A stretch of DNA of 53,749 bases from an uncultured Bacteroidales bacterium (GTDB lineage: Bacteria > Bacteroidota > Bacteroidia > Bacteroidales > Lentimicrobiaceae), in NCBI GenBank assembly GCA_937894795.1, contig CALCQV010000162.1:1-53749 (forward strand), written 5' to 3'. Under the pieces are notes generated by a model that saw only the letters and a program-made list of their open reading frames with translations, was not told the DNA's origin and did not search any database. Shown one piece after another: positions 1 to 8,258 of the stretch. Numbering within the stretch: the stretch's first letter is position 1; the number at the start of each line of letters is the position of its first letter. The position numbers were made by a program, and so were the translations under genes.

Positions 1-341
1 ATGTAGAGGAGAATAACCTCCAGGGTATTGATGCAGTAATCGACAAAGACCTTGCTTCATCATTGCTGGCAGTTCAGATACGTGCTGACAAGTTATTTAT
101 CCTGACCGATGTACCTAAAGTATGTATTAATTATAATACACCCGATGAAAAGGCAATTGACCGCATGACTATTTCTCAAGCCAAGCGATACCTGGAGCAA
201 GGCCAGTTTGCTGAAGGCAGCATGGCTCCCAAGATCAGGGCAGCTATAAGTTTCGTTGAAGGAACCGGCAAGGAGGCTATCATTACCAATGCCGAAAAGC
301 TGGGCATTGATAATGGAGGTACCCGTATAGTGATCATTTAA
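1..341 (+). CDS. arcC: Carbamate kinase, C-terminal part (5' end outside window)
   Basis: The open frame enters the window at base 3 without a start and ends at the TAA at 339-341. It reads GIDAVIDKDLASSLLAVQ, then a conserved block with ILTDVPKV, the GSMAPKIRAA motif and a final GTRIVI. These match the last third of the amino-acid-kinase fold carbamate kinases, which interconvert carbamoyl phosphate plus ADP and ATP plus carbamate. The next gene, 60 bp on, is ornithine carbamoyltransferase; this pairing is typical of arginine (or citrulline) fermentation, where OTC makes carbamoyl phosphate and ArcC makes ATP from it. No arginine deiminase is visible here. Only about 113 residues are in the window. 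Confidence 0.93.
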   Translation, partial: VEENNLQGIDAVIDKDLASSLLAVQIRADKLFILTDVPKVCINYNTPDEKAIDRMTISQAKRYLEQGQFAEGSMAPKIRAAISFVEGTGKEAIITNAEKLGIDNGGTRIVII

Positions 342-401
342 CAAAGGAATCAACATTACTCTAACAGATAAGAATCAATCAAACCATTAAAATATTGTAC
401 C

Positions 402-1403
402 ATGTCATTCAATCTCAGAAACCGTAATTTTTTAAAACTTCTTGATTTCACCCCACAGGAGATCAAACACCTTTTGCAATTAGCCTCTGACCTCAAACGC
501 GCTAAATACACAGGTATCGAGCAGCAGAAATTAAAAGGCAAGAACATTGCCCTCATATTTGAAAAGGACTCCACCCGCACCCGTTGTGCCTTTGAGGTAG
601 CAGCCCTTGACCAGGGAGCTCATGTAACTTACCTGGGACCCTCAGGATCACAGATAGGCAAGAAGGAGTCAATGAAAGACACAGCCCGTGTTTTAGGACG
701 CATGTATGATGGTATTGAATACCGCGGTTATGCTCAGAGCATTGTTGAAGAACTGGGTAAATATGCAGGTGTACCTGTATGGAATGGCCTGACTACTGAA
801 TTCCATCCAACACAAATACTTGCCGACTTCCTGACCATGATGGAACATACCGACAAGCCTCTGCATCAGGTTGCTTTTGCATACCTGGGCGATGCCAAGA
901 ACAATATGGGTAACTCTCTTATGGTAGGCGCAGCCAAAATGGGAATGGATTTCCGTGCTGTTGCACCAAAGGCATGTTGGCCAAATGAAGAACTTGTTGC
1001 TACCTGTCGTGAAATTGCCAAGGAAACCGGTGCAAAGATCACTCTTACCGAGGATGTTGCTGAAGGTGTAAAGGGCGTTGACTTTCTCTATACCGATGTA
1101 TGGGTATCAATGGGAGAACCGGCTGAAGTATGGGTTGAAAGAATAAAATTGCTGAAGCCTTACCAGGTTAATATGGATGTTGTTAAAAAGACCGGCAATC
1201 CAAAGGTAAAATTCCTGCATTGCTTACCGGCATTCCATAACCGCGAAACCACTATAGGTGAAGAGATCTTTCAGAAATATGGTCTCGAATCAATGGAAGT
1301 ATCTGAAGATGTATTTGAATCATCCATGTCAGTTGTATTTGATGAAGCTGAAAACCGCCTGCACACCATTAAAGCTGTAATGGTTGCTACACTTGGAAGC
1401 TAA
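402..1403 (+). CDS. arcB: Ornithine carbamoyltransferase
   Basis: A 333-residue cytosolic transferase that exchanges ornithine plus carbamoyl phosphate with citrulline plus phosphate. The carbamoyl-phosphate motif STRTR is at residues 57-61, HPTQ at 135-138 and the ornithine-side HCLP at 273-276, so all active-site signatures are intact and the length is normal for the family. The N-terminal block (DQGAHVTYLGPSGSQIG) is of the long ArcB/ArgI type. Linkage to carbamate kinase favours the catabolic role (arcB), but an anabolic argF role cannot be excluded from sequence. A strong intrinsic terminator follows at 1460. Confidence 0.93.
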   Translation: MSFNLRNRNFLKLLDFTPQEIKHLLQLASDLKRAKYTGIEQQKLKGKNIALIFEKDSTRTRCAFEVAALDQGAHVTYLGPSGSQIGKKESMKDTARVLGRMYDGIEYRGYAQSIVEELGKYAGVPVWNGLTTEFHPTQILADFLTMMEHTDKPLHQVAFAYLGDAKNNMGNSLMVGAAKMGMDFRAVAPKACWPNEELVATCREIAKETGAKITLTEDVAEGVKGVDFLYTDVWVSMGEPAEVWVERIKLLKPYQVNMDVVKKTGNPKVKFLHCLPAFHNRETTIGEEIFQKYGLESMEVSEDVFESSMSVVFDEAENRLHTIKAVMVATLGS

Positions 1404-1459
1404 TATCCACCAGCCGGTACAAGATTACCATTTGGTATACCATTAAACAATAAAAGTAC

Positions 1460-1489
1460 AAGGGCAGAGATTTTCTGCCCTTTTCTTTT
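1460..1489 (+). terminator. Intrinsic terminator after arcB
   Basis: A perfect 9-bp stem (AAGGGCAGA / TCTGCCCTT, 1460-1468 and 1474-1482) with a 5-nt loop is followed by TTTTCTTTT. It ends the arcC-arcB transcript. The converging mannosidase gene ends at 1519, so the hairpin may also act on that transcript, although the T-tract is weaker in that direction. Confidence 0.85.
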
Positions 1490-1518
1490 ACGATTTATTG
1501 AACTAAAACGAATACGAT

Positions 1519-3807
1519 CTACAATATCGGCTTCTCATACAATGCCATCTTGGTATTTGGCTTTTTGCCCATGAAGAATTCAATGGTACCGCCATTCATA
1601 ATATCATCATGAACGATATAGGTCTTTTTATATGGCTTACCGTTAAGTACAATCTTCTGGATGTACACGTTCTCATCGCTCTGATCATAAGTAGTAACCG
1701 TGAACTTCTTGCCATTCTCAAGATTTATGGTTGCTGACGGTACTTGTGGTGAACCAATGCAGTAAACTCCATTGGCCGGATTAACGGGATAGAAGCCAAG
1801 TGTACTGAAAATGTACCATGCCGACATTTGTCCGCAATCTTCGTTGCCTGAATAACCTGATGGCTGATGGGTATATTGCTCCTTCATTACCTTGGCTGTA
1901 TAGTACTGGGTTTTCCAAGGCTGGCTGGTGAAGTTATAGAGGTAGGCAATATGATGACTGGGTTCATTGCCATGAGCATATTGTCCAATGAATCCTGATG
2001 CATTTCCGTTCACATCCTCAGGCAGAACATCCAAAGTGAAGAACTCATCCAGCTTTGCAATGAAAGCCTCGTCACCACCCATCATTTCGATAAAGCTGTA
2101 AACATCCTGCGGAACGTACCACAAATACTGCCATCCGTTGCCTTCAGTAAAAGGATAACCTCCATTGCCTCCATATTTCAGAGGTGAAAATGGTTCCATC
2201 CATGCTCCTTTTTCATCTTTCGCACGGAAGAAGCCTATTGAAGGATCAAACAGGTTCTTGTAATAGTTTGCCCGTGTGCTGAAATAGGCTTGGTCCTCTT
2301 CTTTGTCCATCTTGGTAGCCATCTGTGCAACGCACCAGTCGTTATAGGCTATTTCCAGTGCAATGCTCACCGATTGTGATTGCTTGTTCTCAGGAAAATA
2401 CTTGTATTTGTCGAGTAGGTTAAAGGCTGCAGCTTGATGGGGAATTCGGGACGATGCGTTAACTGCTTCCCAAGCCAGATTGTAATCAACACCGGGAATC
2501 TTCTTGTTGAAGGCATCAACAATGACCGGAATGGCATGATTGCCAATCATGCAATACGTTTCCTTGCCCCACAGTTGCCAGATGGGCAGATAACCATAAT
2601 CCTGATACTGCCGAAGCATTGAATTGATGAAACCTGCGGCGCGTTTAGGCTGAATTATAGTATAAAGCGGATGAGCAGCCCTATATGTATCCCACAACGA
2701 GAAGGTACTGTAGTGTTTCTTGTCAGGGGCATTCCTTAATTCAGATGTACTATTGATATAATCTCCATTTACATCGGCTATATTATTGGGCTGAATGAGT
2801 GTATGATACAGGGATGTGTAGAATATGGTTTTTAGGGTTGGAGTACCTTCCATTTCAATTACTGACAGCTCATTGTTCCATACTTTTCTTGTTTCATCAT
2901 GCACCTTGTCAAAGTCAAAGCTTTTAATTTCGGCATTCAGGTTTTCACGTGCACCTTCATAACTTACGGAAGAAAGTCCCACCCGGATTATAACCGGCTC
3001 AAGCTGATTATTATCGAATGAAACAATCATTTTAAGATTGGTGTGATTGGCAATAGGCTGGTCCTCATATACCCGACCACCGGCCTTCATGTACTGCTTT
3101 GTAAAGGGTTTGGAAAATTCGGCTCTGAAATACACACGTCGTTGATTGGCCCAGCCACTTATAGTTCTGTAGCCTTCTATTGTATGATCATCAATTACAC
3201 GAAGCTGGGCATCAAGAACACGGCAGACCCAATAAGGACGGCTCTTATCAAGTGAATGGTCCATATCAATCATCAAGTGCCATGGTTTCTTGTCAATGGA
3301 TGAATATCTGTGCATACCACAATGCTCTGTAGCAGTAAGTTCTGCCCTTATTCCAATTTCGTCCAAAAGGACACTATAATATCCTGGAGCTGCCACTTCA
3401 TTATCATGGCTAAATGGAGTGCTATATCCTTTTTTAGTTTTATCTTTTGAAAAGGCATCCCAGGCTAATTCTCCCCTGAAAGGCATAAACAGAAAATCGA
3501 ATAGATCAGCCACACCGGTCCCGCTCAGGTGTGTATGACTAAAGCCAACAATAGTATCATTGGCGTAATCATACCCGCTGCAAGGATTCTCGGGATTGTC
3601 GTCTGTATCAGGGCTCAATTGCACCAGTCCGAAAGGGTAGGTAGCCCCCGGAAAATTACTGCCCGATAAACTTAAACTATCAACTGAACCGCTGCCAATA
3701 AAAGGATTTACAAATATAGTATAATCCTTTGGAGAGGTCTGTTGGGCTTTGCCTGTTTGTAGAATGGCCAATACAATAACCAAAAGGAGGAGTGTATTTT
3801 TTTTCAT
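1519..3807 (-). CDS. GH92 family exo-alpha-mannosidase, secreted
   Basis: A 762-residue protein beginning with a signal peptide (MKKNTLLLLVIVLAILQTGKA, then QQ). The N-terminal beta-sandwich carries the GH92 hallmark NPFIGSG ... FPGATYPFG and a SGYDY ... GFSHTHLSGTG block. The catalytic (alpha/alpha)6 part has SLWDTYRAAHPL, the GNHAIPVIVDA segment and the C-terminal GNEDCGQMSAWYIFSTLGFYPVNP motif. GH92 enzymes are calcium-dependent exo-alpha-mannosidases acting on N-glycan or yeast mannan type glycans in the periplasm or at the surface of Bacteroidota. Length is normal. It stands alone, without susC/susD partners, so it is not part of a typical utilisation locus in this window. Exact linkage specificity is not readable. 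Confidence 0.93.
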   Translation of the reverse strand: MKKNTLLLLVIVLAILQTGKAQQTSPKDYTIFVNPFIGSGSVDSLSLSGSNFPGATYPFGLVQLSPDTDDNPENPCSGYDYANDTIVGFSHTHLSGTGVADLFDFLFMPFRGELAWDAFSKDKTKKGYSTPFSHDNEVAAPGYYSVLLDEIGIRAELTATEHCGMHRYSSIDKKPWHLMIDMDHSLDKSRPYWVCRVLDAQLRVIDDHTIEGYRTISGWANQRRVYFRAEFSKPFTKQYMKAGGRVYEDQPIANHTNLKMIVSFDNNQLEPVIIRVGLSSVSYEGARENLNAEIKSFDFDKVHDETRKVWNNELSVIEMEGTPTLKTIFYTSLYHTLIQPNNIADVNGDYINSTSELRNAPDKKHYSTFSLWDTYRAAHPLYTIIQPKRAAGFINSMLRQYQDYGYLPIWQLWGKETYCMIGNHAIPVIVDAFNKKIPGVDYNLAWEAVNASSRIPHQAAAFNLLDKYKYFPENKQSQSVSIALEIAYNDWCVAQMATKMDKEEDQAYFSTRANYYKNLFDPSIGFFRAKDEKGAWMEPFSPLKYGGNGGYPFTEGNGWQYLWYVPQDVYSFIEMMGGDEAFIAKLDEFFTLDVLPEDVNGNASGFIGQYAHGNEPSHHIAYLYNFTSQPWKTQYYTAKVMKEQYTHQPSGYSGNEDCGQMSAWYIFSTLGFYPVNPANGVYCIGSPQVPSATINLENGKKFTVTTYDQSDENVYIQKIVLNGKPYKKTYIVHDDIMNGGTIEFFMGKKPNTKMALYEKPIL

Positions 3808-3848
3808 CTGAAATGACTTATAGTTGATTCTTATGTGAGAACATACCG

Positions 3849-3879
3849 CAAATGTATAATAGAATAAGGTTTATCCAAA
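3849..3879 (-). promoter_or_regulatory. Bacteroidota-type promoter for the GH92 gene
   Basis: On the minus strand TTTG (3879-3876) is followed after 19 bp by TACATTTG (3856-3849), matching the TTTG / TAnnTTTG consensus. It lies about 42 bp upstream of the mannosidase start. Confidence 0.6.
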
Positions 3880-4176
3880 CGTTAGTGATGAAAATGGTAA
3901 ATTATTTATTCATTTCCCCTGAGTTGTAACCCGTGATTGGTCAGGATTAATTGAATAATTATCTGACTGATTTAATTTGCTATTTGATTAAGGATAAACT
4001 CCTATATTATACGTATTATAAACGTAGTTCATACCTGTTTTATACGTGTCAATACGTACGAAATACGTATGAAATACGTATGAAATACGTACGAAAAAGG
4101 AATTTACCCCTATTTCTTATCTACTGTAGCATTCATAACTAAGTATGGACATTAAGTAAATTGACGGTTGGGATAA
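3880..4176. other. Intergenic stretch without a convincing gene
   Basis: Between the GH92 promoter and the pgm terminator there is AT-rich DNA with an 11-bp repeat array (4051-4094) and further TACGTA-type sites at 4010-4015 and near 4042. A 63-codon open frame runs across it on the plus strand, but it is driven by the repeat and has no recognisable domain. Confidence 0.6.
4051..4094. repeat. Four tandem 11-bp repeats, AATACGTAYGA
   Basis: Four head-to-tail units start at 4051, 4062, 4073 and 4084, differing only at one position (C, T, T, C). Each unit holds the self-complementary core TACGTA, so the palindromes recur on the same face of the helix about once per turn. This looks more like a protein-binding array or a slippage tract than coding DNA. 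Confidence 0.85.
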
Positions 4177-4207
4177 TTAAAAAAGGGATTACCGATAGGC
4201 AATCCCT
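4177..4207 (-). terminator. Intrinsic terminator of the phosphohexomutase gene
   Basis: On the minus strand a 10-bp stem (AGGGATTGCC with GGTAATCCCT, one G-T pair) closes a TATC loop and is followed by TTTTTTAATT. It begins 22 bp past the stop of the phosphohexomutase gene. Confidence 0.85.
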
Positions 4208-4229
4208 GATAAGGACATAATTAGAAGAG

Positions 4230-5978
4230 TTATTTTCTCAAGCCCATGGAGTCAATCATCCCTTCAAGGCTACTTCTCATGGCTTTATTAACTTCATAGA
4301 ACTGACTCTTGCTTTTGAGTATCCCCTTCACACCAAAATAGAATTTGATTTTTGGTTCGGTACCTGAAGGACGAACAGTGATTTTACTGCCACCTTCAAG
4401 GAAGAACTGCAGTACATCTGATTTCGGCAGGTCAATGGGGTATTGCTTTCCTGACAATAGATTAAACTCGGTTTGTTTCAGATAATCTTTTACTGCAATC
4501 ACCTTCAGTCCATTAATTTCTGTAGGAGGAGCCGAGCGATAATTTTTCATCATTTCCTGGATTTCCTCGGCGCCTGATTTTCCTTTTTTAGTTACTGAAA
4601 TAAGGTCCTCCAGGTAGAAGCCGAACTTTGTATAAATATCAATCAGCAGATTGTACATGGTAAGGCCCTGTTCTTTAGCCCAGGCTGCCGTTTCAGCCAG
4701 CATGCAACAAGCACTCACGGCGTCTTTGTCACGGACAAAATCACCCACCAAATAACCGTAACTTTCTTCGCCACCTCCAATGAAAGTGAGTTCGTTTTCA
4801 TTTTGTCTGATAACTTCAGCAATATACTTGAAACCGGTGAGTACATCAAAGTGTTTTACTCTCCTGCTTTGAGCAATATCCTTAAGCAACTCTGAAGTAA
4901 CTATGGTTTTCACAATGTACTCTTTACCGGTGAGTTTACCTTGTTTTTCCCACTGAGTAATTAAGTAATATATGAGCAGTGATGCTGATTGGTTACCATT
5001 AAGTAATATATATTGCCCTTTGTCGTCTTTAACGCCAACGCCCACCCGGTCAGCATCAGGGTCTGTGGCAAGAATCAGGTCGGCATCAATTTCTCTGGCT
5101 TTTTCAAGGGCCATTTCCAATGCAGCTTTTTCTTCGGGATTAGGTGACAATACCGTTGGGAAGTTTCCATCAGGTATCATTTGCTCTTCTACCGTATTGA
5201 TGTTGGTAAAACCAAAGGCTTTTAATGCCGGAGGTACGATAACCGCCCCTGTGCCATGAATAGCAGTGTATACTATTTTAAGATCCTTCTGATTTTCAAT
5301 AATATCAGGATTCAAAGAAAGAGATTTAATAGCTTTAAGGTAAGGTTCATCCACCTCTTTACTTACCAGAATCACATTCTCATCACCACCGGTGAATTTT
5401 ATATCTTCAACATTGCTAATCTTCTGAACCTCGGCTATTACATTCTTGTCGTGTGGCGGCACCAATTGTCCTCCATCGTTCCAATATACTTTATATCCGT
5501 TGTATTCTTTGGGATTATGTGAGGCTGTAATAACTATTCCGGCCTGGCACTTAAAATGCCTTACAGCAAATGAAAGCTCAGGGGTAGGCCTCAAATTATC
5601 AAAGAGATAAACACGCATACCGTTTGCACCCAATACTCCGGCGGCAACCTGTGCGAAGTATTGTGAATTGTTTCTTGAATCAAAAGCAATGGCTATACTT
5701 ATTATCTGCAAATCATTGAAACTCTGTAAAAGGTAATTTGCCAGTCCCTGTGTGGCAGCACCTACGGTGTATTTATTCATCCTGTTGGTACCAACACCCA
5801 TTATACCGCGCAAACCACCGGTTCCAAATTCAAGATCACGATAGAAGCATTCTACCAATTCCGTTTCATCAAACTGCAACATGTACTGCACGGCTGTGCG
5901 GGTCTCTTCATCATAGCTGTTTTGTAACCAGGTATTGGCTTTTGCTATAATAGCCGGGTCAACTGCTTTATTGCTCAT
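4230..5978 (-). CDS. pgcA: Alpha-D-phosphohexomutase (phosphoglucomutase/phosphomannomutase)
   Basis: A 582-residue cytosolic enzyme that interconverts hexose 1- and 6-phosphates. It has the four family motifs: the phosphoserine loop TASHNP (151-156, Ser153), metal-binding DPDADR (306-311), sugar-binding GEESYG (403-408) and phosphate-binding RPSGTEPK (536-543). The length and the GGLRGIMG start of domain 1 match the long PgcA/PGM2-like branch rather than the ~460-residue ManB branch. Glucose 1-phosphate made here would feed UDP-glucose, the substrate of the dehydrogenase in the upstream minus-strand operon. Glucose versus mannose preference cannot be decided from sequence. Confidence 0.92.
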   Translation of the reverse strand: MSNKAVDPAIIAKANTWLQNSYDEETRTAVQYMLQFDETELVECFYRDLEFGTGGLRGIMGVGTNRMNKYTVGAATQGLANYLLQSFNDLQIISIAIAFDSRNNSQYFAQVAAGVLGANGMRVYLFDNLRPTPELSFAVRHFKCQAGIVITASHNPKEYNGYKVYWNDGGQLVPPHDKNVIAEVQKISNVEDIKFTGGDENVILVSKEVDEPYLKAIKSLSLNPDIIENQKDLKIVYTAIHGTGAVIVPPALKAFGFTNINTVEEQMIPDGNFPTVLSPNPEEKAALEMALEKAREIDADLILATDPDADRVGVGVKDDKGQYILLNGNQSASLLIYYLITQWEKQGKLTGKEYIVKTIVTSELLKDIAQSRRVKHFDVLTGFKYIAEVIRQNENELTFIGGGEESYGYLVGDFVRDKDAVSACCMLAETAAWAKEQGLTMYNLLIDIYTKFGFYLEDLISVTKKGKSGAEEIQEMMKNYRSAPPTEINGLKVIAVKDYLKQTEFNLLSGKQYPIDLPKSDVLQFFLEGGSKITVRPSGTEPKIKFYFGVKGILKSKSQFYEVNKAMRSSLEGMIDSMGLRK

Positions 5979-6082
5979 GATTTCAAATATTAATTGTGCT
6001 ATTTTGTATATTTCTTTCTCTCAAACTGCTATAATCCTTATTTATGACTGTTAACCGTAATCAGCAATAATGGTTCATATCA

Positions 6083-6466
6083 TCATGGATTAATAGTAAT
6101 CTTACGATATCCTTCAATCATATTTAGTGTATTAAAAGTAATAATTATTCCCATACGAAGTTTGGTTATCCTCAATTTTGATTGCATGGCAGCTATATGC
6201 AATGGCGTGATGAGAGGTTCAGAAATTATTTCCAGTATGGTGGTGTTTTCAATCAGTGTTTCAACAGTAAGCTCACCTGCCTTGAAATCTTTGTAGATAA
6301 CCGGAAACAGCACCTCTTTGCGGAACATCAGGTTCTTGATACGGAGTTCATGCTGGATGCATGTTTTATAGACCTTCGAAGGCAATCCCGGGCCCATAAG
6401 TGTATGGACCTCAGTTGCTGCTTCAAAAATCTTGGTGTGTATTTTACTAAGCTCGGCTCTGCTCAT
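6083..6466 (-). CDS. GxxExxY-like protein with degenerate motif
   Basis: A 127-residue protein resembling the GxxExxY family (N-terminal IFEAATEVHTLMGPGL, C-terminal LRITKLRMGIIITFN), small proteins related to the PD-(D/E)XK fold that often sit in polysaccharide loci. Here the name-giving motif reads GLPSKVY, so Glu is replaced by Ser. The usual Asp...ELK core is VETLIENTTILEII, with Asp changed to Glu and the Lys lost. The gene overlaps the end of the RmlD-like gene by 20 bp, so it is translated with the operon. Function is unknown even for intact members. The losses suggest that any nuclease-like activity is gone. Confidence 0.75.
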   Translation of the reverse strand: MSRAELSKIHTKIFEAATEVHTLMGPGLPSKVYKTCIQHELRIKNLMFRKEVLFPVIYKDFKAGELTVETLIENTTILEIISEPLITPLHIAAMQSKLRITKLRMGIIITFNTLNMIEGYRKITINP

Positions 6467-7313
6467 TCAACTGATTAAGACATTGTTTCAAACTATCACG
6501 CCAGTGGGGAATAGAAATACCGGTGGTGGCTTTAAACAGTGATTTGTCAAGCACACTATAATATGGTCGTGGAGCAGGCAATGGATATTCGTTGGTATTT
6601 ATAGGTAGTACCGTACTCTTTATATGCTGCAATTCAACAATTGCCTTTGCGAAATCATACCAGCTGCATACCCCTTCATTTGAGAAGTGGTAAATGCCGG
6701 CTCCAATATTTTGCTCAACAACAGCCATTATACCGGCTGCAAGGTCACCTGTCCAGGTTGGCGTACCTATCTGATCACATACAATGCGCATACTGCCTTT
6801 TTCAGCAGCCAGTCGTAAAACTGTTTTCATAAAGTTATGGCCATAGACTGAATAGAGCCATGATGTTCTTATAATAACCGCCTTTGGATTTGCCTTCATT
6901 ACAAAATCCTCGCCCAAGGCTTTGGTTGTGGCATATATACCGTTTGGATTTTTTGTATCAGATTCAGTATAGGGACGATAATTTTTTCCATCAAACACAT
7001 AGTCGGTGCTGATGTGTATCATACGTGCATTGTGCACGGCACTGAGTTTTGCCAGCAGGGCAGGAGCCTCCGCATTAAGCTTTTGAGCTGCTGTCTGATC
7101 AGTTTCAGCTTTGTCGACAGCAGTATAAGCAGCACAGTTGATAATCCAATCGGGTTGGAATTCTAATAAAACCTTTTCAACCATTTCCTCTGATGTGATA
7201 TCGAGTTCAGGCAGATCAGTGAAAAGGAAATTGCAGTTATTATGCAAACCGGCAATCTCTTTCAGTTGATTTCCTAACTGTCCATTGCTGCCGGTAACCA
7301 GTATTTTCAACAT
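6447..7313 (-). CDS. rfbD: dTDP-4-dehydrorhamnose reductase (RmlD-like SDR)
   Basis: A 288-residue NAD(P)-dependent reductase of the extended SDR fold. The nucleotide loop GSNGQLG is at residues 8-14, and the catalytic Tyr127 and Lys131 sit in YATTK, after STDYVFDG. RmlD performs the last step of dTDP-L-rhamnose synthesis. No rmlA, rmlB or rmlC gene is in the window, so the partners must lie elsewhere, or the enzyme reduces another 4-keto sugar. It lies 6 bp after the UDP-xylose synthase gene and overlaps the next gene by 20 bp, so it belongs to the ugd operon. Confidence 0.88.
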   Translation of the reverse strand: MLKILVTGSNGQLGNQLKEIAGLHNNCNFLFTDLPELDITSEEMVEKVLLEFQPDWIINCAAYTAVDKAETDQTAAQKLNAEAPALLAKLSAVHNARMIHISTDYVFDGKNYRPYTESDTKNPNGIYATTKALGEDFVMKANPKAVIIRTSWLYSVYGHNFMKTVLRLAAEKGSMRIVCDQIGTPTWTGDLAAGIMAVVEQNIGAGIYHFSNEGVCSWYDFAKAIVELQHIKSTVLPINTNEYPLPAPRPYYSVLDKSLFKATTGISIPHWRDSLKQCLNQLNEQSRA

Positions 7314-7319
7314 TCCTGA

Positions 7320-8258
7320 TTATTTAATTATGTTACGGAAGTACTCAATGGTATGTGTTAATCCCTCTTCCAGTTCAACTTTTGGTTCCCATCCGAGCAC
7401 TTTACGAGCCAGGTCAATATTTGGCTGACGCTGAAGCGGATCATCAGCAGGCAGCGGTTTCATGATTATTTTGGATGATGAGCCGGTCAATTTGATGACC
7501 AGGTTTGCCAGTTCAAGAATGGTAAACTCATTGGGATTGCCCACATTAACAGGGCCAATGAAATCATCACCGGTATTCATGAGGCGGATCATGCCATCAA
7601 TGAGGTCAGCGTGATAGCAAAAGCTACGCGACTGACTGCCATCGCCGTATATGGTAATATCTTCACCTTTTAATGCCTGGACTATAAAGTTTGATACCAC
7701 CCGGCCATCATTAGGATGCATACGGGTACCATACGTATTGAAAATACGCATGATCTTGATTCTTACATTGTTCTGTTTATGGTAATTGATAAAGAGGGTT
7801 TCGGCAGCCCTTTTTCCTTCATCGTAGCAAGCCCTTTCACCAATAGGATTGACATGCCCCCAGTAGCTTTCCACCTGCGGGTGGATTTGAGGATCGCCAT
7901 ACACCTCACTGGTGCTTGCCTGGAGTATTTTAGCTTTTATACGCTTAGCCAGCCCCAGCATATTTACTGCCCCAATAACAGAGGTTTTAACCGTTTTAAT
8001 GGGATTATACTGGTAGTGTACCGGTGAGGCCGGGCACGCCAGATTATAAATTTCATCAACCTCAATGAAAAAGGGCATGGTTATATCATGCCTTATGAGT
8101 TCAAAATAGGGATTGGATAATAAGTGTACAATGTTGGCTTTCTGTCCGGTGAAGTAATTATCGAGGCAAACTACTTCATTGCCTTCATTAAGGAGCCGTT
8201 CACAAAGGTGTGAACCTAGAAAACCGGCACCCCCGGTTACCAGTATTTTTTTCTTCAT
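7320..8258 (-). CDS. uxs: UDP-glucuronate decarboxylase (UDP-xylose synthase)
   Basis: A 312-residue SDR enzyme. It has the NAD loop GGAGFLG (residues 9-15), the TSEVYGDP block and the YDEGK active site (Tyr145, Lys149). The stretch HPQVESYWGHVNPIGERACYDEGKR is characteristic of UDP-xylose synthases. The family decarboxylates UDP-glucuronate to UDP-xylose through a 4-keto intermediate. Its substrate is the product of the upstream UDP-glucose dehydrogenase, and the two genes overlap by 4 bp (ATGA), so the pathway is consistent. The xylose donor would serve surface polysaccharide or glycan synthesis. Confidence 0.93.
   Translation of the reverse strand: MKKKILVTGGAGFLGSHLCERLLNEGNEVVCLDNYFTGQKANIVHLLSNPYFELIRHDITMPFFIEVDEIYNLACPASPVHYQYNPIKTVKTSVIGAVNMLGLAKRIKAKILQASTSEVYGDPQIHPQVESYWGHVNPIGERACYDEGKRAAETLFINYHKQNNVRIKIMRIFNTYGTRMHPNDGRVVSNFIVQALKGEDITIYGDGSQSRSFCYHADLIDGMIRLMNTGDDFIGPVNVGNPNEFTILELANLVIKLTGSSSKIIMKPLPADDPLQRQPNIDLARKVLGWEPKVELEEGLTHTIEYFRNIIK

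Noticed and set aside
4051..4094. Possible CRISPR array
   Set aside because: Units are 11 bp and directly adjacent, without spacers.
3951..4142. 63-codon open frame on the plus strand over the TACGTA repeats
   Set aside because: The frame is created by the 11-bp repeat, has odd composition and no domain, and no promoter or Shine-Dalgarno was seen.
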